A stretch of 64,000 bases of DNA from Tetrahymena thermophila SB210 (lineage: Eukaryota > Ciliophora > Oligohymenophorea > Hymenostomatida > Tetrahymenidae): the NCBI RefSeq assembly GCF_000189635.1, contig NW_002476454.1, positions 186,001 through 250,000 of the forward strand. The letters are read 5' to 3'. Below the pieces are notes generated by a model. That model made no database searches and was not told where the DNA came from. It saw nothing but the letters and a program-made list of their open reading frames with translations. Positions 38,149-50,708 of the stretch are shown piece by piece; the stretch's first letter is position 1; each line of letters starts with the position of its first letter. The translations under genes were made by a program, and so were the position numbers.

Positions 38149-40272
38149 TTTAAGACTTTATTACTTTTATTTATTTTTTTTTTTAATTTATTATTTATTA
38201 TTAATTTGATGTTTTAATTAAATTTGAAACAAATTATGTTAGATATTTGAGCTTAATCAACTTCTATATCAATTAAATAATATATCTTTCCTTAAATTAG
38301 TGTAAATCAAAATAAGAATAGATGCTAATTAAAAAATAGAAGTTTTAGATATAAACTTTTAAAGTTAATTGATATGTAATCCAATTATTATTCTGATGCT
38401 TATTAAGAAATAGATATATAAATACTATTTTGCAAATATTTAGGGTTAGATATAAACTTTTAAAGTTTATTGATGAATAATCCAACTATGATAGTATAAT
38501 ATTAAAAGAAATAAATAAAATATATTTAATTTCATCCAATGTCTAAATTTTTTTATTTTTAAGTTTTTCTTTTTATTTGGAAATCTGAATATTAAAAATT
38601 CTTTTATTCTATCTTTTTACTCCAAAATTGTTACTATTTTATTAGTTATTTACTTTTTATTATTCAGAATTACTCCACTTATAATATCTGTAAAATTTAT
38701 AAAGAATGAATTAAAAAAGATAAAAACTATAAATATTTAGCTTTATGTTAAGAAGTAATAAATTTAAAGATTATAGGAAAAAAGGCTCAAATATTTAATC
38801 ATTTTATTTCGAATAAAAAGTTGTTGAATTCCAATTTTTAGGTTACAAATTAAAAAGCAAAATATGAAACTAGACAACTAAAATTTCTAGAGTAAAAATA
38901 TAATTATATTTTTTTTAATTACTATTAAAGGTTATTTAAGAGACTTTCTATTAAATGCATTGATCTTTTATCTTTTATCTATTATAATTTTTACTATTTT
39001 ATTAAAGATTTCTTGAAATTTCTATAAAATTTTTCTTTTATAATTTATTCTCAATGAAAATGAAATTGACAATTAAAAATGAAATATAATTAAATCAAGT
39101 TTATAATGAAGTTAAGATATTTTTATTTGTTAAGCAAAATTAACAATATAAGCCCTATTTTTTCTATTAAAATTTACTTATTTTCATTTAATAAATTCGA
39201 TGTATGCTCAATATTTTTTTCTTTCTTTGAAATTTTATAAATTAATTATCATAATTGTTATCTTTATTAATTTAATAATTATAGTATATTAGTAATATAA
39301 ATTATATATAAATTACTAATAAGATTTTAATATTTAAACATTAACTTTAGTTATAAAGTTAAGCTGAAACATAAAATAAATAGTTTTTAAACATATAAAT
39401 TTTTAATTAATTTACTTTATTATTTTATTTAAATAAATTCATGGATTTTTTATTTTATAAAATCATTTATTTTGAAAATATTTATTTATTTTATTTTGTA
39501 AAATTTGATAAAAATTTAAAGAATATGATTTAAAATTTTGGATTACTATCAGGATTAAATTTATCACATAGAAGAGATTTAGTGTTAATATTTTTTTAGT
39601 TACTATTTGGAATAAACTTTAAAAGATAAAAAATTGATAAATATATAAAATAAGCAGATTTAAATTTTATAAGTTACTTATCCTGCTTTGTCAATCAAAT
39701 ATTGCATGATTTGTTTTTTATATATTATTTAAAAATTTTTTAATTTTTTAGAAGGGAGTGATATTAGCAATTTTGTCTATTAGATTTATGAAAATTCTTT
39801 GATAGTTTCGATTGAAGTAGCGTTTTATAAATTTCAATAATTATTTAAAAATAAACTTTGAAATTATTACAAATTTTTTGTAATTCTTTATTTCATCTAC
39901 CCAAAATATATTTAAAATATTCATACTTAATTTTCCACAAATTTTAATAATTAATTATTAGGTTAATCCAGTTTTGAAAATTTATGTTGTAGAAAAATAT
40001 ATTATTTTTAAATTTAAAAATACTTCCTGTTCAATAAAAATATTTTTATTGGTAGATAAAATTTATTTTTTTTAATTTTTATTTTTTTAAATCTATGATT
40101 TAAAAATTAAAATTCATTCAAAATTTCACTTTCTGATGAATTCTATGAAAACCTTAGCTTGGTTGTAGCTTAGAGTAACTATGGCGAAATAATTTGATGA
40201 AAATTTATCGCTTTGAATATAAACAAATATAAAAAAAAATTAACAAAATAATCAAAATTTACAATAAAAAAA
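38149..40272. other. AT-rich spacer with a short repeat
   Basis: About 2.1 kb between divergent genes. It contains a 43-nt direct repeat (38345 and 38446) and otherwise A and T runs. No exon chain is supported. Confidence 0.55.
38345..38488. repeat. two copies of a 43-nt sequence, 101 nt apart
   Basis: TTAGATATAAACTTTTAAAG begins both copies, at 38345-38387 and 38446-38488; the full copies differ at about five positions and end in AATCCAAnTA. The core AAACTTTTAAAGTT is nearly self-complementary. It lies upstream of the methyltransferase start and may be regulatory or a decayed tandem repeat. Confidence 0.7.
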
Positions 40273-40893
40273 ATGATTGATATGAATAATACTAAATCAT
40301 CTTAAAAAAACATTGCTCTGTCTTAAAGTCCGATAAGCATTATTAAGACCGAATTGAAGCCATAATCTTAAATTCTAATTTCTCAAGTGTAGAGCTAAAT
40401 TTAATCATCATGTAGTAAATCCTAATAAAATATAGATGCTATTGAAAAAAAACTATCATAAAAATATAAAATATTAAAATTCTAATTGCTAATATCTAGC
40501 GTTTTTACTGTATTCCTTATATTGGAGATTATTATAATATGCAAAAAAAGCTGGTATAACCCAGATGATATTCCATAATGCCAAAAATAAATGTTTTGGA
40601 CTATAGCTGCTGTGATTACTAAGTTTTTATTTGTTTTGAATGTGATTATTTCTTGGAGATTGTTAAAATCCAATTAAAATAAAAGCTAATAAAAATAACT
40701 TGAATCAATAAATAAAAGAAGGAAAACTGATGCAGTTATATTGTTGATTTGTATTGCTTCCATTATAGGTCAATTTGTTTAAATCAAATATCATTGCGGT
40801 ATATTGCAAATCTCTCTAATTGTTCTAGGTACAATAGTTTCATTCATTTGCTTAATGGGACTTCTAATAATTATTTTAAAAAAGATTGTTTGA
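40273..40893 (+). CDS. four-TM membrane protein, unrecognised
   Basis: Single exon from ATG at 40273 to TGA at 40891-40893, 206 residues. The first ~65 residues are polar, Ser and Gln rich and probably cytosolic. Four hydrophobic helices follow: LLISSVFTVFLILEIIIIC, FWTIAAVITKFLFVLNVII, AVILLICIASIIGQFVQI, and ISLIVLGTIVSFICLMGLL. Basic residues sit between helices 2 and 3 (SINKRRKT) and at the end, placing both termini on the cytosolic side. Pattern and size recall tetraspan proteins, but no family motif is present. Confidence 0.75.
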
Positions 40894-41522
40894 ACTTTTA
40901 TGCATATTACACTAAAATATTTTATATTATGAACTCGTTTTTTCCTATGTTAATTTACTTTTTTCTTGCTTAAAATTCTTAAATTTAAGTTAAAAAATAT
41001 TCAAATTTGTCTTTTTGTATTTTCTAAAAAATCAAAATAAATATTCAAAAAATATTGTTCAAAGTATAATTATTTTATAAATAATTAAGTATTTAAAAAA
41101 AAATCTACAAAAATGAATTTAAATCGTGGAAACATACATGAAATGCTGATGAAACTCTATTTAAAATTTATAAAATAGATAAATAAAGTTATGTTCGATT
41201 AAGATATTTATATTTATTGCTTATTATTTGTTTATAATTTTTCTATCTAAAAAGAAGCAAGCAAACAAGCAAATATGTGCCTGACCTTAATCTTAATTTT
41301 TGGGTGATCGATCGATTACCAAAATTCTTGAAATATTCTGATGCAAAAATTAAATTTTTTTCATATATTTTGACAATTTATTTAGAGATTGCTACAAAAA
41401 ATTAATTAAAATTTGTAAAGTAAAATCTTCGAATTAATTAAATAAAATAAGAAAAAACATATTTTTGAATAAAAATTAACACTTTTTTAATAAGTAGGAT
41501 AAGGTTAAAAAAAGTAAATAAA
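40894..41522. other. AT-rich intergenic region
   Basis: Spacer between two + genes; contains only short palindromes such as GATCGATCGATT near 41307. No exon is seen. Confidence 0.6.
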
Positions 41523-44112
41523 ATGAAAACATAAGTCAATCAAATAGGTGGGGAAAAGAAAGGCATGCAAAAAGTAAGCTAGATGAAGCTAGTAGGAACT
41601 TATATTATTTTCTAAGAACGTATGCTTGGAGAAGGATAGTATGGTAAAGTGTATGAAGCAGCCGAATAAAATAATTAGAGTAAAAGATATGCTGTTAAAG
41701 TTATACCTTCTTAAATATTTTAACAGTCTATGTCTAATTCTTAAATGTTACAAAAAGAAATTGATGTTTTAAAAAAGCTCAGACATGAGAACCTCGTCTG
41801 CCTTCACGAAATATCCTAATCTCCTAATAATCTTTATCTCTTTTTAGATTATTGTAATGGAGGTGATTTATCTAAGTACATTGATAATAAGCCTTAAAAA
41901 AGACTTACTGAAAGTGAAGCTTTAGAATTCTTTAAATAATTTGTTAACGGATATCAACACTTATATTAGAGTAAAATTATTCATAGAGATATTAAGCCTG
42001 AAAATTTAATGCTTCACAATGGTAAAAATAGCATATTATTTTACAATTTATTTTTGTTTTTTATTTTAAAAAAAACATTTTGAATTAAGTAGTTATGGCA
42101 TTTTTATAGTTATCAAAATCTACTCCCAAAATTCTAAAGCTTTAGAAATTACACACTTACTTTTTAAAAGAGAATTTTTTAAATCCAAATGTTCACTCAA
42201 TAAATGTTTTTATTTTTAAATTTTAAATATCATTTCATAAATGAATTACTGAATACAAACAAACTAACAAACAATTTAAAAAAATTATTTACTGAATAAA
42301 TTTCTCTAAATTAATAAATGTAAAATTATCTATTTAGGAAAAATAAAACTTGGTGATTTCGGATTTGGAAGATTTGTTGAAGGTAATATGAATCAGTAGC
42401 ATAGAATGTCAATTAAATGCACTCCTATTTATGCCTCTCCATAGTTACTTCTCAAAGAAATTTATAGTTCTAAGTGTGATGTTTGGGGTGCTGGATGCCT
42501 CCTTTATAAAATGCTTTATGGTGAGTACCCTTTTATTGGTAAAGACATGAAAACTCTCATTTAAGACATACAAAATAAGGTTAGAGGAAAGGAATTTAAG
42601 TTTAAAGATGATGTAGTTGTAAGTGAGGATGTCAAAAATCTCATTCGCAGAATGTTCAGATATGATGAAAACGACCGTATCTCTTGGGAAGATGTTTTCA
42701 CTCACCCTGCTCTCACTAAAAAATATAATATTTTTAATTAGGATGATCATATCTCGGAATAAGAAAAGAATAATCCTATTTTCCAAAGTATTATGGAAAA
42801 TAGAAATCATGTTCTTGATAATGAATTAATTACTGATCATGCATAAAACTTTTAAGTTATTAAAGTACCTGACTATTAACCTATGGTCAATAATTACTAA
42901 TAGCAAATTAGATCAAAATCTCCCAATCCTCCCTAGATAAATCCAATTAACAAGGCTCCTGGATACCAATAGTACAGAGCTGCTACAGATGATAATAGTA
43001 ATCTCAGCAAAAATGCCTACAGCCCATCCACTAACCCTGTATCTAATTAATTATCTTATAATAACTAGCAATATGATATGTCTAAAATCAGCAATAATAA
43101 CATTGGGGCTTATAATTACAGCAAACAAAAAGTTGAATAATCACCTATAAACAATTTAGTTAATAATAATCTCAAACCTTAAGCAACACAATAACCTCGT
43201 TCACAAACTGGTGATTTTACACAATACGCTACCTAATAATAGTAAGCATAAAACTATTAGCAAATTTAGCAATAACCTTAAACTAATTTATAACAATAAC
43301 CTCAATAATTGTAATAAGTTAATCAAGACAGTTAGTCAACTCAACCTTCATCGTTAGCTGCTAACTTAGAAGATCCTGAAGAAGATCACTACAGAAACTC
43401 TCTTCAGAAATTCTAATAGCAGGATATCGAGCTGTAAAAGATAGGTAAGGTAGATAAGATGATATTGTTCCTACGTAATTAAGCCTTATTTGCAGATGTT
43501 ACTATGCAACTTGTATTTACTGCACGTAACAAATATTAGTTAAACTCACTTATATTTTATGAACTTATATACTCTCTTACTGGTTTTTATAATTTCAATC
43601 TTGATTTGTTGAAAAGAATTCTTAATTAATCTTTCCCCAACAAACTTATTAATGAAGAGGAATTCAAAATTTACTTAAATAGCAAATAGTATAAAAAGAC
43701 TTTCTAGAAAATAGAAAAGGATTCGTAAACTGCTAATTAGTTCTTTAAGACTCTTTCAAATGGAATTTTAAAAGAAGTATAATAATAACTAAATGACCCA
43801 GCTACAACTAACTATGCATAAGTAAAAGATTTTGACAATTTCATAAAAGCCCAATCTCAAAATTACAAGGAATATAGATTAAGATTCATTAAGGTTGCAT
43901 CTCAAGCTCTCTAATCTCTTAACCCTGAGTAGTTTGAGAAAGATATTAATTCTTTACGTGGAATTAGATGTATGCAAATATTTATTAAGCTTGACGATTA
44001 CATGCCTATTTAGCAATATCTCACTTTTGATTTTAGATTCTTCTACGACTAATACGTGAATAAAATAGAATCTGATAAATTGCTCAAAGACATAAAAAGC
44101 TAAGCGATATGA
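41523..44112 (+). CDS. ULK/ATG1-like serine/threonine kinase
   Basis: Exons 41523-42021 and 42338-44112, split by a 316-nt intron inside the domain, give 757 residues. The kinase domain (about 24-290) has [83 protein letters not shown], and TPIYASPQLL where APE reads ASP, as in ULK-type kinases. SSKCDVWGAGCLLYKMLYG follows. A ~150-residue Gln, Asn, Ser and Pro rich linker leads to a helical C-terminal domain of ~220 residues (VTMQLVFTARNKYQLNSLIF), resembling the position of the EAT/MIT region of ATG1/ULK. ATG1 kinases start autophagy; some ULKs act in cilia. Which applies here is open. Confidence 0.85.
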
Positions 44113-44642
44113 AATCACCTTTCAGTTCTACTATTTTAATTGATTTAACCGTTTTCTATAAAATTAATTAAAATCTAATTAATATAATTTTAATGTCAAT
44201 ACTTCTATTTTTAATCTGAGTAAGGTTTTAATAATTTACCAACTTAAAATAATATCCAACTAACTATTTTTATCACTTCATTCCACTTTTAAACAAGTTT
44301 ATAAATTATAGATTTTTTTCTAATTTTAATTGTAAATAGATGATAAAATTTACAAATAACACTGAATGCTTTTTTTTTATTTCATTAATTCTTGCTATAT
44401 TTAAATGTATTTTTTTATTTTGTTTTATAATTTGATACCATTTTTAAATTAGCTAGGGAATTTGTAAACTCTTTTTAATGATCTATATATCTATATATTT
44501 ATGTTGTTGTTATCTATCTAATTATTTTGATCTTAAATTTAAAAGCATAGAAATTTATATTTATAAATTAAATAAAAATTAGATATTTTCCTTTAAAAAA
44601 ATTTCAAAAATAAACAATTAGATTTAATAAATTAGCAATTAA
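44113..44642. other. AT-rich intergenic region
   Basis: Spacer between two + genes with short TATATC repeats near 44485-44520. No exon is seen. Confidence 0.6.
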
Positions 44643-45533
44643 ATGTCCTAGGTTGAATAAAAGCAAGCAATTGAACTTTTAGCTTATAAAAAAGCATACT
44701 TACATGCTCTAAAATATGTAAAAGATGACGTTATTGGTAAGTTTAAATCATTTTTAAGCAAATTAATAATTAATTTTAAAAATTCAATGCACAAACAGGA
44801 GTGTTAACAGGAAAGATAGAGAATGGATAAATTACCGTTGAAGATGCTTATCCTCTCTTCCATTCAAGAGTTGTTAGTCCTACTTTAGAAACTGCTTTCG
44901 AACTTGTAATTAAAATTTTAAGTTTAAATGAATTTTATTTAGTCTTTAGCTATTACAAGCTTAGATAGCATTTTATGATGATTCAAAAAACGTATAATAA
45001 ACATATTTTTAATGTAATATTATTAAAAATTAGATTGAAGGAGCATTGAAAAAGAAAAAGTAGATTATTGTTGGTCTTTATGAAGCTCTTTCTCATCCTT
45101 ACTAAGCAAAATATTTATCAGAAATAAGCACAAGAATTCTTGAAAAAATACAAAAAAATTTAAGCAAATAACCTATTGCTTTAAGAATATATGATGAAGA
45201 TAAGTAGGATTAGCAAGAAGAAATTTAAGAATACCACTATTTGACATGCGAAGTAATATTTAAAATTGATAAAAATTTTTGATAACAACTTTTAAGCTGA
45301 ATAATTGGAATATTCTTATTATAAATACTAAAAAGGGATATAAATTTGACTTGAAGGACTCTAAAAATATAGATGCAAACTATGAAAAGATACAAGAATT
45401 AAACCCATAAAATGGCTTTGCTAAATTTGAAATTATTAAAAATGATATTTCCTAAAATAAGCATCGTTTTATTGTAGATTTTGATGCTCATTTTGAAGAT
45501 ATTTCCTTAGACTTTACTAACAGCTTCTTATGA
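44643..45533 (+). CDS. EMC8/9: ER membrane protein complex subunit 8/9
   Basis: Exons 44643-44736, 44799-44905, 44950-44991, 45034-45252 and 45297-45533 join in frame to 232 residues, the usual length for EMC8/EMC9. These are cytosolic MPN-fold subunits of the ER membrane complex, which inserts tail-anchored and multi-pass proteins. Matches are KAYLHALKYVKDDVIGVLTG at the start, the conserved VEDAYPLFHSRVVSPTLETA, LLLQAQIAFYDD, then IIVGLYEALSH and a terminal FDAHFEDISLDFTN like the D-H-L-D-D-I motif of EMC8. No JAMM metal-binding motif is present, as expected. The third exon is only 42 nt. Confidence 0.8.
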
Positions 45534-46117
45534 TTTATGAAGTTTTGAAAAATTAAATAAATTATTTATTTATTATTTAACTTGAACAAATCTAAAGGTA
45601 TTACGATAATTACTTATAAAAACACGTATTTTTTATTCACAATATTATTTTTTAGTATTTTAAATAACAAATATTTTTCAATAAAATCTATATAAATTAA
45701 TATCGTTTATTCAATGTTTAAGGTTATCAACTTATCTCAACCTCAATAATGATCAAATATAAAATAAATAATTTTTTAATTTTGATATAATTTAATTGTT
45801 TTTAGTTTTCAATTTTAATATTTTATTTTTTATGATTGATTAATTTATTTATTTATTTCACCTATTTTACTATTTTGCTTTAAATTAATTAATAATTAAA
45901 TTTTTTGATGAGAGCAGTCTTAAAAAAAGTAAACTTATAATTCAAACGATTTTCAAATGCGCTATGCTGATTATGAATATTAATTATTTTTACAAAAAAC
46001 GCAAAGAAAAAATAGAAATAGGAATATTAAATTAAGATAGTTCGTTGAAAAAGTTAATATAATAAACTTTTAAATATAAGAATATATTAAATATAATTAA
46101 AAACCCTTTCAAAATAA
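45534..46117. other. AT-rich intergenic region
   Basis: Spacer between two + genes. No exon or repeat is seen. Confidence 0.6.
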
Positions 46118-47320
46118 ATGAGCAGTAATAGTCGATTTATGTTTTTAGAATAATATAAGAATATGCACTTAATTTTGGAAGAAGATATGAACGAAAAAAA
46201 AGGAGCCTTGTGGCTTGGTGATTATACAGCTGCTTTAGACAAAGATATGCTTAAGTCAAAAGGAATTAACACAGTGCTCACTACAGCTCAAGGTCTTACT
46301 ATTTATTATCCTTAGTCATCTAAAATTATTCATAGACAATGGTTTATGCTTGACCACCCAAGCTTTAACATATCGAGATACTTTTAGGATGTAATTATAG
46401 AAATTGAGGAAGGTCTCCGAAGAGGTGGTGTCCTTGTTCATTGCGCTGCAGGTGTTTCTAGAAGCGCGTCTTGTGTGATAGCTTATATTATGTAAAAGAA
46501 ATAAATGACTTATCCTACAGCCTTTAATTTTGTTAAGAAGAAAAGAAGAGTTATCTCTCCAAACCCTGGTTTTTTGAAATAGCTTTAATAATTTGATAAA
46601 TAACTTTCTTCAAATTCCTCTAAAAGAAGAATAAGTATGTCTAGGATTAACACAAATACGGGCTAAACTAGTGCTGTAGGATTTAGTTATGTAGATCCAT
46701 CATTTAGTGATGAAGCCTACAATAACTATCAAACTTCATTCAATATGAACAACACTGTTGGTAAAAATACTAATCCTGTAAAATAAAGTGATGTAAACAA
46801 AAGAGATGAGAATAATAAGACTACAGCCATTAAAGAAGAAGAAAAGAGATTACACAATTTGACTAAGTAAATTGCTGATATACCAATAAATAAACCTCTA
46901 AACCCAAGGAACTCAATATAGAAAAGTGTAGATGATAAATATTTGAAAAATTCAATGGAGATCTTAAAATCTAAAAGCCATAAATATTTAATAAAAAAAA
47001 CTGAGGCAAAAGGAACAATTAGGCTGAATCGCAATAATTCTTTAGAGGCTAGTTAATTTATTAATGTATCGAATAAGTTAGAATAAACAGAACAAAAGTA
47101 TAATCCTTAAAGTACCAAATCTAACTCACCTTAATCAATATTTGATATGCTTTATATATAATAACAGCTTAAAAAGAAATTTTAAGCAAGGCCTCAGAAA
47201 ACTATGACCGTTTTAGCCTAGGTACAACCTTAGAAGTAATAAATGTTCATAAGCCAGGCACAGAAAAATTTAAGAAAAACATTTAGCTATTTAAACAATC
47301 AAAAAGAAAATTTGATCTGA
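46118..47320 (+). CDS. dual-specificity protein phosphatase
   Basis: Single exon, 400 residues. The catalytic domain (about 25-155) shows GALWLGDYTAALDKDMLKSK, a general-acid Asp in FMLDHPSFNIS (about residue 79) and the active-site loop VLVHCAAGVSRSASC, with Cys 109 and Arg 115. DAYIM-like YIMQKKQMTYPTAFNFVKKK and RRVISPNPGFLKQL follow, as in MAP kinase phosphatases and atypical DUSPs. It should remove phosphate from phospho-Tyr and phospho-Ser/Thr. No rhodanese-type docking domain is present. The C-terminal ~240 residues are basic, Asn, Ser and Lys rich and probably disordered. MAP kinases are possible substrates, given family knowledge only. Confidence 0.92.
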
Positions 47321-48788
47321 TTTGAGACTAATTTAATGGTCTTAAAGAGTTTAAGCAATACAAAATTTACTATTATATTTACTAAAAAGAAAGAAATTAA
47401 ATAACATTATTCAAATTTATTTATTTATTAATTTACAAAAGCAATAAATATAACACTTTTTTGTGTATATACTTAAGTATTAAAAACACTTCTTACATCA
47501 TTTATATTTCTTAAGTATTAAATAAAATTTAACTTTATGTCATTTTAATTCTAATAATTTCTTTTAAATAAAATTAATTAAACTGTGTTTCATCAAAATT
47601 ATAAATTTTTAAATATTCAAATTTATGATTTAGTTCTTTCACAAAAATTAATTATTTCATTCAAATAAGTAATTTAAATTCAAAGTTTAAGAAAGTATTT
47701 GAGTTCAATATTATTAAGAGGATTAATTTATCATTTCATGCTATTCTTATTTGTATATTTATTTATTTGTTTGTTTGTTTTATTTGTTTATCTATATTTT
47801 TATTTATTTGTTTTATTTTTATATTTAGTTTTAAGTTTATTTTATTTTATTTTTATTTAATATTAAATTTTATTTCAATTTATTTTAATTTTAAATTTTT
47901 ATTTTATCTTATTTTAATTAAATTAGATGAGAGAATGGGAGTAGCAGCAGCAAACTTAAATGTCTTATCTATCATTTTTTAAACAATATTTTTAAATAAT
48001 AATTAATTTTTAAAACAATAATGGGGCATGGGACATAATTAAATCGGCTATGAGTGATGGGCTTGCTCATGGATGATACTTTTAACTATTTCAGAGAAGT
48101 TTTATAGCAAGATAATAATAATTGATGGATGGATTGATTAATGTAGTGAAGGAGTTTCAATTCTCTTGTTGACAATATATGACAATTTTTTATATAACAT
48201 TTAGTTATATATTTATGGTGTGTGTGGATTTTTAAGAGTATTGAACTTTGTGGATTTAAAATTGAGTTTAAAAAACTTTCCATCTATTATCTTGCTATTT
48301 TTTTTGCTTCTCTTTTTAAGTTTTCTTTTTTGATTTCTTTTTATTTATTTTTATGAAAAAAAATTAATTATTTATTTTTTAGTCAATAAAGAGCTATTTT
48401 CAAATTTTCAAATTTTTTATTTTTTTTCTCTTAATTATTTTGAAATTGTGAAATAGGAGGGAATTAAAAGAATACTTTATTTGATATAGGTATTTATTGT
48501 GTGTTACTTACTTTAAGTAAATTATTAAAAGCTTAATTCAATTATTTGATAAGCAAACAATACAAATTATTGATTTAAATTGTCATATGAAATATTGCGG
48601 GAGCTAAAATTTAATTGATAGTAATATATCTATTTATCTATTGGTTGAGCTAAAAGTTATTTAATTTTCATTCAATATTTATAAAAAATATAATTCCATT
48701 ATTTAGCCAACATAAAAGCAATTCTTTATTGGATTCAATAATATATTTTTTTAAAATAAAAACTATTTATATAAATTGTCTTACAAAA
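47321..48788. other. spacer with T-rich strand bias and a GC-richer patch
   Basis: From about 47755 to 47930 the + strand is almost pure T with some A and G (TTTG and TTTA repeats). At about 48020-48080 there is a G-rich patch around GGGGCATGGGACATAATT. A - frame of ~100 codons across 48283-47981 is open but has no support from composition or family. Confidence 0.5.
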
Positions 48789-50708
48789 ATGGATTATGAA
48801 AGTGAAAGCGAACAACTTAGATAAGTGATCCTTTGTAAAAAGGAAAGATTTAGAGTAGAGATTAGAAAAAGTAAAAACAAGGAGGAATTTGCAATGAAGC
48901 GTATCAAATTAATGCAAGAAAAAAAGATAAACATGGCTGAAGATTAGTTTAAGTATTAGCAGAACATCAAAGAAAATAGTTTGATTAATGGAAATACTTT
49001 ACATACTCTAAAAGGATAAATTAACTTATAAGAATCATTTTTCGATCAATTAGATGAAAATTTACATAAATAAAATTGTAATGTGTAGCAAGTGCAAGAA
49101 TTAAATAGCATGAAAATTTAGAATTTTAAATAAGACTATTCTAAAATTGCAGAACATAATATTGCTGATGCTCTAAAGGAGTTTAAAAATTAATATAGAA
49201 ATGGCAATAGAAAAATTTTGTTTGAAATTCTATGCTCAATAAGAAAAAAATTAACAATTGCTACTAGTGAGCTTGAACAACAACAAGAAATAATTAATTT
49301 GAATTATAAACTAAATAAATAAAATGCTAAAAACATAAATTATTAAGAAACTATGCCTTTCTATGAGAATTTTAAGCATCCTGTTTTCTAAACAATTTTA
49401 GATGATAAATAATTCCTTGTTATTCTTCTTGAAATTCTATAAATAGTTGATTATGCTTAATTAAAGGATATTTAAAATGAATCTTTATGGATTCTAATTA
49501 ATTTATGCGCCGGCAAAAATAGAGAGTGCTGGCATATATTAAATTTAGGCATTTTGGATACATTTAAGCACTTGATGGAAAATTGTGAAGACTTAGATAT
49601 CCTTGAAAATGTATGCTGGTGTTTAGGAAATTTAGCTGCAGATGATGCAGAGTGTCGAGAAAAGCTATTTGAAGACTCATAACTCATCCTAACAGTTATT
49701 TAAGGCTTTTACGAAAAATTTATATTAAAAATGTATGGTCGCTACTAAGAAAATAATAATTTTGTATCTTCTTAATCATAAAATAAAATAGATTAATCAA
49801 TAAATTCAACTAAAAGTTATTTACCACAAAATTAAAATTAGAGCAGATATAGCATTGTGAGTGAGCTTACCTTTTTTTTAACTAACCTCATTAAAAAGCA
49901 CCCTATGCCAAGGATAGATCCCTTAAGAAAAATTCTTTAAATCTTGAAGGAATTATTTTTTGTAGATATTCCTCAAGTAAGAATTTAAATCATTAAAAGT
50001 TTTTGGGTTCTCTTAACAAAAAGCGAGGCTTATTTAAATGAAGTCTTAAAATTAGATATAATTCATCATATCATGCCATTTTTAGTGGGTTCAAATATAT
50101 AGCTAATCAAAGAATCTCTAGATTTTTTCAAAGTAATAGTATAAAACTGCGATGAATTCACTCGCAAAATATTTGTAGAGACTAAATTTCAAGGCTATCT
50201 TGAAAAAGTGATAAGCAACTAAAACAGAGAAGTTAAGCTCAAAGGATTAGGACTATTATAAAAAATAATTGAATGTAGTGAAGGACTAAATATACAAGCA
50301 GAAATAATTCACTAAGAAAGGCTAGTTTACAAACTATTAAATTTGCTTGTAATGGAAGAATTTTAAATTAAGATATCTATTTTAAGTATTCTGAAAGAAT
50401 TATTATAATCTGACATGGGAATAAAAAAATTAATTTAACTTGAATATATACAAATACTAATAAGGCTTGGAAGGTGTGGAAATCCTTACATTGAAAAACT
50501 AGTAATTCAATCATTAGACTTAATATTTGACTACAGTATTCAAGTTCACGATAATTAAATTTAAAGCAGTAACTGTTCTTCTGAAAATAATATTATGCAG
50601 ATATTTTTCTCCTTAGAAGGTGAGTAATTGTTAGAATAGTTATAAAGGAGTAAATCAGAAGAAGTATACAAATAATGCGTCTAATTAATTTAAAAGCACT
50701 TTGAATGA
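48789..50708 (+). CDS. divergent importin alpha (karyopherin)
   Basis: Single exon of 639 residues. The N-terminus KKERFRVEIRKSKNKEEFAM is like the basic importin-beta-binding region of importin alpha. ARM-like repeats follow, the clearest being ESLWILINLCAGKNRECW and ENVCWCLGNLAADDAECREK, which keep the Trp and Asn pairs that bind nuclear localisation signals. Importin alpha links cargo to importin beta for nuclear import. The protein is longer than usual (about 530), with a Gln, Asn and Ser rich insertion near residues 310-350 and weak repeats in the C-terminal half, so it is a divergent paralog. Ciliates use nucleus-specific importin alphas for macronucleus and micronucleus, which makes this variant interesting. 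Confidence 0.75.

Noticed and set aside
47981-48283. About 100-codon - frame in the spacer
   Set aside because: With TGA as the only stop, frames of this length are expected by chance; composition and sequence show no family or exon pattern.
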